Source of the DNA: DATKCA01 sp035544675
Lineage (GTDB): Bacteria; Acidobacteriota; Thermoanaerobaculia; Gp7-AA8
Assembly: GCA_035544675.1 (NCBI GenBank)
Contig: DATKCA010000187.1
Coordinates: 1 to 47,456, forward strand
Reading direction: 5' to 3'
Length of the DNA: 47,456 nt
Below the pieces are notes generated by a model that worked only from the letters and a program-made list of their open reading frames with translations, was not told where the DNA came from and searched no databases. The position numbers and the translations under genes are program-made. Below are positions 43,203 through 47,456 of this stretch, piece after piece (position 1 is the first letter of the stretch; the number at the start of each line of letters is the position of its first letter).

Positions 43203-44437
43203 GGGCTCGCCCTCCGTCTCACCCGCCAAGCATGGACGAAGAAGAGCAAAACTGACAGCAGCGCGCCGGTCTGTGTCACGTAGAGCACGACCAGGACCTC
43301 CCCGTAGGTCTCGTGGAAGAGCGCCAGGCCGGCCACCTGCAACGCCGCAAAGACCATGTATCCGGCCAGGAAGCGCGAGTCGTGGAGCGTGATGAGGGCC
43401 TGCCCCAGCATGAGACCGAGATACGTGATGACGCTGACCCCGGCCAGCGGAGCCAGGACCGGCGCCGCGCCCGCGAAGTCGGTTCCGTAGAGCACCGAGA
43501 GCAGAAAGCGCGGCGCCGCGGCGATGAGCGCGAGCGGAAGGCTCACTGCCAGAAGGAAGGATCCCGCCAGACGCAGCGTCGGGAGGAAGACCGGTTTCCC
43601 GGCCTCGTGCAGCGAGGTCAGCAGCGGCCCGGCCACGACGTAGAAGGGTACGAAGACAACACCGATGCCGCGGGCAATGGCCGTCGCCGCGCCGTAGCCG
43701 CCGGCATCGGCAGGCGCGAACCAGCGCTTGACCGCGATCATGTCGCTGTTCTGAAACGCGGCGATCGCGAACATCAGCAGGACCAGCGGAACGACCACTC
43801 GCTGCGCCTCTGCCCAGTCCACGCGAGCCGTTCCCTCTCCCGAGACCTCCCGCCGAAGGCGCTGCGCCATCATCAGTTCCGCGCACACCAGGGCCAGTGC
43901 ATAGCCGATGAGCGCCGCTGAAGCGGTCGGCGCGAGCGACACCAGGACGACCGCGACGAGAAGCCGCACGGCCGCCTCCACCAGAACGTTGGCGTTGTAG
44001 GCGCGGAACAGGAGCAGCCCCTGCACCACGCCACGATCGACGCTGACGATGGCGTAGAAGAAGACCGAGACGAATGCGAGGACCAGCGGCATGGCCGTCC
44101 GGAATTGGAGCGTGTCGGCGAGAGCGAAGGACGCCAGAGCTCCGGCCAGAGCGACGGCACCGGCGGCCATCGAGATCCGGCGCATCGACAAGGCGCGCAG
44201 TCCGCGCACGGCATCGGCGGCTCCCCGGGCGCGATAGGCGGCCGTGAGACGGGCAATGGCCGGCGTGAGTGGGCTGACCGTCAGCCCGACGAAGTAGATC
44301 GCCGAGAGCGCCGCTGAGAAGTCGGAGTACTCAGCGGGTCCGACCATACGGCCGACGAGAACGATGTAGCCGATCGTCATCGCCGCGGTCACCCCCGCGC
44401 CGGCCACCAGCTCCACGGTTTCCGGGCTGCGAGCCAA
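43196..44437 (-). CDS. Wzx-like polysaccharide flippase (MOP superfamily)
   Basis: 413 residues with about twelve hydrophobic segments and no soluble domain. The N-terminus VGRMVGPAEYSDFSAALSAIYFVGL and the loop VKRWFAPADAGGYGAATAIARG fit oligosaccharide flippases. It would move a lipid-linked oligosaccharide to the periplasmic face. The start is TTG 44435-44437, with GAGG 10 bases upstream. It is the only flippase I see in the cluster. Confidence 0.83.
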   Translation of the reverse strand: MARSPETVELVAGAGVTAAMTIGYIVLVGRMVGPAEYSDFSAALSAIYFVGLTVSPLTPAIARLTAAYRARGAADAVRGLRALSMRRISMAAGAVALAGALASFALADTLQFRTAMPLVLAFVSVFFYAIVSVDRGVVQGLLLFRAYNANVLVEAAVRLLVAVVLVSLAPTASAALIGYALALVCAELMMAQRLRREVSGEGTARVDWAEAQRVVVPLVLLMFAIAAFQNSDMIAVKRWFAPADAGGYGAATAIARGIGVVFVPFYVVAGPLLTSLHEAGKPVFLPTLRLAGSFLLAVSLPLALIAAAPRFLLSVLYGTDFAGAAPVLAPLAGVSVITYLGLMLGQALITLHDSRFLAGYMVFAALQVAGLALFHETYGEVLVVLYVTQTGALLSVLLFFVHAWRVRRRASPC

Positions 44438-44441
44438 TCCG

Positions 44442-45179
44442 CTACATCCTCAGATCGAGCACGACCACCGCTCCCCACGCGCGGAGCGGCGGCAGCCAGC
44501 GGAAAATGCGCCGGTCCATCCATTCGCTCGCCCGCAGCAGCCCCGTGCCTCCCGGCATCCGCAACACCGGGATCACGAAAACCGACAGCAGGTCGAAGAA
44601 CTCCGCGCGCGCGCTGGCGAACGGGCCGCCCATCGCCCTGATCTCGCCGATCAGCAGCGGATGCTCGTCGGGAGTGTGGGAGCCGGGCGTGAGAACGCGG
44701 TAGAGATTGAGCAGAGGATTGTGTCCGAGCGGCTCGTAGAAGATCCCGTGTCCGCCCGGCCTCAGGACGCGTTTCACTTCGGCGAGAGAGCGGTCGAGAT
44801 CGAGGTGATGGAGGATGCCCGAGCCGCAAACGAGATCGAACGACGCGTCCGGGAACTCCAGGTTCTCGGCGTCGGCCGTGACGAACTTCAGGCGTTCCGG
44901 CGCGTGAGCGGCCGCGCGGCGCCGGGCCTGGGCGACCGCGACGTCGGAGATGTCGATTCCGGTGACCGTCGCCCCGCGATCGGCGAGCTCGAAAGCCTGC
45001 CCACCCAGTCCGCAGCCGTACTCGAGGATGTGCCTGCCGGCCGGGTTCTCGAAGATGAGCTTGCGATAGCGCTGGACACCGGCCGAGATCTCGTAGAAGC
45101 CGTTCTTCGTGTCGATCGTCCCGCTCTCGTAGGCTCGATCGTAGAACTCCTGTTCGGTGGCTTTCCGCTGGTCGGCCAT
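44442..45179 (-). CDS. SAM-dependent methyltransferase (class I)
   Basis: 245 residues. Motif I is ILEYGCGLGGQAFELA; GIDISDVAVAQARRRA and SGILHHLDLDRSLAEVKRVLRPGG follow, typical of ubiquinone/menaquinone-methyltransferase-like proteins. The last ~70 residues are hydrophobic and basic (FVIPVLRMPGGTG to VVVLDLRM), so membrane association is possible. The neighbours are a GT-C-like protein and the flippase. Confidence 0.88.
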   Translation of the reverse strand: MADQRKATEQEFYDRAYESGTIDTKNGFYEISAGVQRYRKLIFENPAGRHILEYGCGLGGQAFELADRGATVTGIDISDVAVAQARRRAAAHAPERLKFVTADAENLEFPDASFDLVCGSGILHHLDLDRSLAEVKRVLRPGGHGIFYEPLGHNPLLNLYRVLTPGSHTPDEHPLLIGEIRAMGGPFASARAEFFDLLSVFVIPVLRMPGGTGLLRASEWMDRRIFRWLPPLRAWGAVVVLDLRM

Positions 45180-45181
45180 CT

Positions 45182-46765
45182 TCAGCGAGGATAACGCCGC
45201 GCGGCGTTCTCCAGCAGAACAATCCTCTCCGGCTCGACGCCGAACTGCTGCACTTGCGTGAGAAGGTCAGGGAGGCCGGCCGCGAAGGAGCAGCGCAGCT
45301 CGCCTTCATAGACCATGACGTAGTCCGTCCTCACCAGTGTGAGGAGGCGGCGCGTCGTTTCCGGCGACTGCGAGCAGGCTGTCCACCGGAAGTTGGCGTT
45401 GCTGGCCACTGCCATGGCCTGCGCGTTCGTGGTGAGCAGGATGGCCTCCGGATCGTTTGCCTCCAGCCATCGCGCGAGATCTGTCTCACCCTGGCTCGGC
45501 CACTCCTCTGGCGTCACCGTGACGAATGCCGCGGCGCGGACGGCGCCCATCAGGACTGATGCGGCAACGCACAGCGCCGCCACGGCTCGAAGCACGCGTC
45601 CGCCGTGCCCCATCAGGAAAGCGACCGACGGCACGAGCAGGAGAATGAACGGCAGTCCGTGCCTGTAGCCGAACAGCCATTCGATGAAGAATCGGTTGTG
45701 GGTGTGCAGGAGCACGAGCGACATGAACAGACCGCTGAACACGATCGCCTGAATCGCCGGTGTCCTCACCTGCGTCTCTGGTGGGCTCGCGCGGCGCCTC
45801 ATGATCCAGACCACGAGCGCAACCGGCACGAGCATCGCGGCCGGACCGAACGTGTTCACGAAGGACATCGTCGAGAACGGATTGAACATGACGAGAAAGC
45901 CGGCCAGGCGATCGAGCACGTAATCGAGAGCTCCGCTCGTGGCGACGTGGTGCTCGACCGGAGGGATGCCGGCCGTGCCGCTCCGCATCGCGACGAGGTC
46001 GCGAAGAGAGAAAGGCGCAAATCTCGTGGCCAGGTGCGCGATCCAGATCGCGAGGGGAAGCATGCAGCCGGCGACCCACGAAGCGCAGGCGCGCAGCGTC
46101 ACCGTCCTCCGGCGCATCCCGATCAGCAGCGCGATGGCGATGGCGGGAGCCAGCAGCAGCATCTGCGACCGGGTCATGAACGCCAGGGCGGCCGCGGCGC
46201 CGCTGGCCGCGAACAGCGAGGCGCGGCCGGAGGAGCTCGCGCCGTCGAGAAGAAGCAGCGCCCCGAACGTGAGCACGAATGCGAGCGGCTCCGTGTACGG
46301 ATAGCAGCCCGAGGAGAAGAAGCTGATGTTGAGGCCGAGGAGCAGGACGGCGATGTGGCCGTAGTCGATCGGCAGCAAATCCGATGGCCTGCCTGGAAAG
46401 ACGCGCGACGTCAGCCAGTACAGGAGCAGGAGCGCGGCGATGCTGAGAAGGCGCGGCACGACCGTGGCCGCCGTGGCCAGGGGAATCAGCCTCGCGCTGG
46501 ATCCGAGGAGGAGCGGCCAGACGGGGTAGATGTTGGTGGGGGCGGGGAGCGTCTCGAGACCCTGGTGATAGAGCTCGACGCTGGTGAGCAGGCCGTTGCC
46601 GGCGGCGACGTGCCGCGCGACCTGCATGTAGTAGCTGCCGTCGACGCCCCAGGGGCCTGAGCCGACGCGGCGGAGAGACTGGAGGGTGAAGAGAAGTGCG
46701 ACGATCGCGGCGGCGATGAGCCATCGCGTTCGGAGTGAGGAGGGTGGATGGGCGGGCAGGGCCAT
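45182..46765 (-). CDS. GT-C-like polytopic membrane protein
   Basis: 527 residues with about ten membrane segments; the last ~110 residues are soluble. The loop after the first span, GPWGVDGSYYMQVARHVAAGNGLL, has the Asp expected of GT39-like enzymes. The ATG at 46763-46765 lies only 8 bases past the terminator hairpin of the rRNA operon. No Shine-Dalgarno is visible. It may be expressed from rRNA read-through or from a promoter I cannot see. Confidence 0.75.
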   Translation of the reverse strand: MALPAHPPSSLRTRWLIAAAIVALLFTLQSLRRVGSGPWGVDGSYYMQVARHVAAGNGLLTSVELYHQGLETLPAPTNIYPVWPLLLGSSARLIPLATAATVVPRLLSIAALLLLYWLTSRVFPGRPSDLLPIDYGHIAVLLLGLNISFFSSGCYPYTEPLAFVLTFGALLLLDGASSSGRASLFAASGAAAALAFMTRSQMLLLAPAIAIALLIGMRRRTVTLRACASWVAGCMLPLAIWIAHLATRFAPFSLRDLVAMRSGTAGIPPVEHHVATSGALDYVLDRLAGFLVMFNPFSTMSFVNTFGPAAMLVPVALVVWIMRRRASPPETQVRTPAIQAIVFSGLFMSLVLLHTHNRFFIEWLFGYRHGLPFILLLVPSVAFLMGHGGRVLRAVAALCVAASVLMGAVRAAAFVTVTPEEWPSQGETDLARWLEANDPEAILLTTNAQAMAVASNANFRWTACSQSPETTRRLLTLVRTDYVMVYEGELRCSFAAGLPDLLTQVQQFGVEPERIVLLENAARRYPR

Positions 46766-46773
46766 GAAAAGCG

Positions 46774-46801
46774 AAAAGCCGCTGATTTCTCAGCGGCTTT
46801 T
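46774..46801 (-). terminator. Rho-independent terminator after 5S rRNA
   Basis: A perfect 12-bp stem AAAAGCCGCTGA / TCAGCGGCTTTT with a GAAA tetraloop on the minus strand, followed by a T-rich stretch (CGCTTTTC). It directly follows the 5S gene. Confidence 0.88.
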
Positions 46802-46809
46802 CATATTAT

Positions 46810-46925
46810 CCCGGCGACGTCCTACTTTCCCACGCAGTCACCCGCGCAGTATCATCGGCGATGACGAGCTTAACTGCCGTGTTCGGAATGGGAACGGGTG
46901 TGACCTCGTCTCTATGATCACCGGA
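46810..46925 (-). rRNA. rrf: 5S ribosomal RNA
   Basis: About 116 nt. In the sense strand it contains CCCGTTCCCATTCCGAACACGG-type 5S core (split here for brevity: ACACCCGTTCCCATTCC and GAACACGGCAGTTAAGC). The ends TCCGGTGATC and CGTCGCCGGGA pair as helix I. Confidence 0.95.
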
Positions 46926-47013
46926 AACTTGTGATCTTGGTCAAATCGAACTGAATACGGGTTGCAGGGTGGTGGAAACGCACAGCTGCAGACAACATCA
47001 AAACAAGGCAAAT

Positions 47014-47456
<443 letters not shown>

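Noticed and set aside
20713..46809. Insertion sequence or prophage in the accessory region
   Set aside because: No transposase, integrase, direct repeats at ends or phage genes were seen.
46926..47013. tRNA in the 5S-23S spacer
   Set aside because: The 88-base spacer contains no tRNA-like cloverleaf or T-loop consensus.

Overview
The window is high-GC bacterial DNA holding a complete ribosomal-protein supercluster, a surface-glycan cluster and the 3' end of an rRNA operon. No transposase, integrase, CRISPR array or tRNA was found. The ribosomal protein, EF-Tu and RpoA sequences resemble those of Acidobacteriota most, but this is recognition by eye and needs a marker-gene tree.

Region 1 (20-20712, all minus strand, read from high to low coordinates) is a fused str-S10-spc-alpha locus: rpsL, rpsG, fusA, tuf, rpsJ, rplC, rplD, rplW, rplB, rpsS, rplV, rpsC, rplP, rpmC, rpsQ, rplN, rplX, rplE, rpsN, rpsH, rplF, rplR, rpsE, rpmD, rplO, secY, adk, map, infA, rpmJ, rpsM, rpsK, rpsD, rpoA, rplQ. 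A TTGACA promoter with a 17-bp spacer lies upstream of rpsL. Its unusual trait is its gene junctions. Nine carry arrays of a 7-base unit (GAGCCAA on the mRNA strand), eight of them arranged as inverted arms that would fold into long hairpins. Others carry a TAGGCST heptad array, a 52-bp near-perfect palindrome and a GC-rich hairpin. Several heptad arrays end 3-12 nt before a start codon.

Region 2 (20895-46765) is a cell-surface polysaccharide or glycoprotein-glycan locus. On the minus strand, 37490 to 25991 is a run of twelve genes, nearly all joined by ATGA, GTGA or TGATG overlaps. With the plus-strand SIS isomerase at 25432 it encodes every step expected for GDP-D-glycero-alpha-D-manno-heptose (GmhA-, HddA-, GmhB- and HddC-like), plus a small transaldolase that could supply sedoheptulose 7-phosphate. 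Two GT2 glycosyltransferases, a UDP-galactopyranose-mutase-like flavoprotein, a methyltransferase, an epimerase, a DUF2304 protein and two large GT-C-like membrane proteins complete the run. A plus-strand operon (37634-42494) encodes an epimerase, an unusual nucleotide-sugar dehydrogenase lacking the catalytic cysteine, an SDR, a Gfo/Idh/MocA oxidoreductase and a GT2. A minus-strand group (46765-42495) encodes a GT-C-like protein, a methyltransferase, a Wzx-like flippase and another methyltransferase. Next to the ribosomal locus, a minus-strand group (25404-20895) has two more GT-C-like proteins, a small cupin and an ornithine cyclodeaminase/mu-crystallin family protein. Together these look like synthesis of unusual nucleotide sugars, their assembly on a lipid carrier, modification, and export by the flippase.

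Region 3 (46774-47456) holds a rho-independent terminator, 5S rRNA and the 3' part of 23S rRNA on the minus strand. The rest of the rRNA operon lies beyond the window. No gene-free stretch exceeds 300 bases. The longest is 19632-19857 (226 bases), which holds the 52-bp palindrome and otherwise nothing I recognise.
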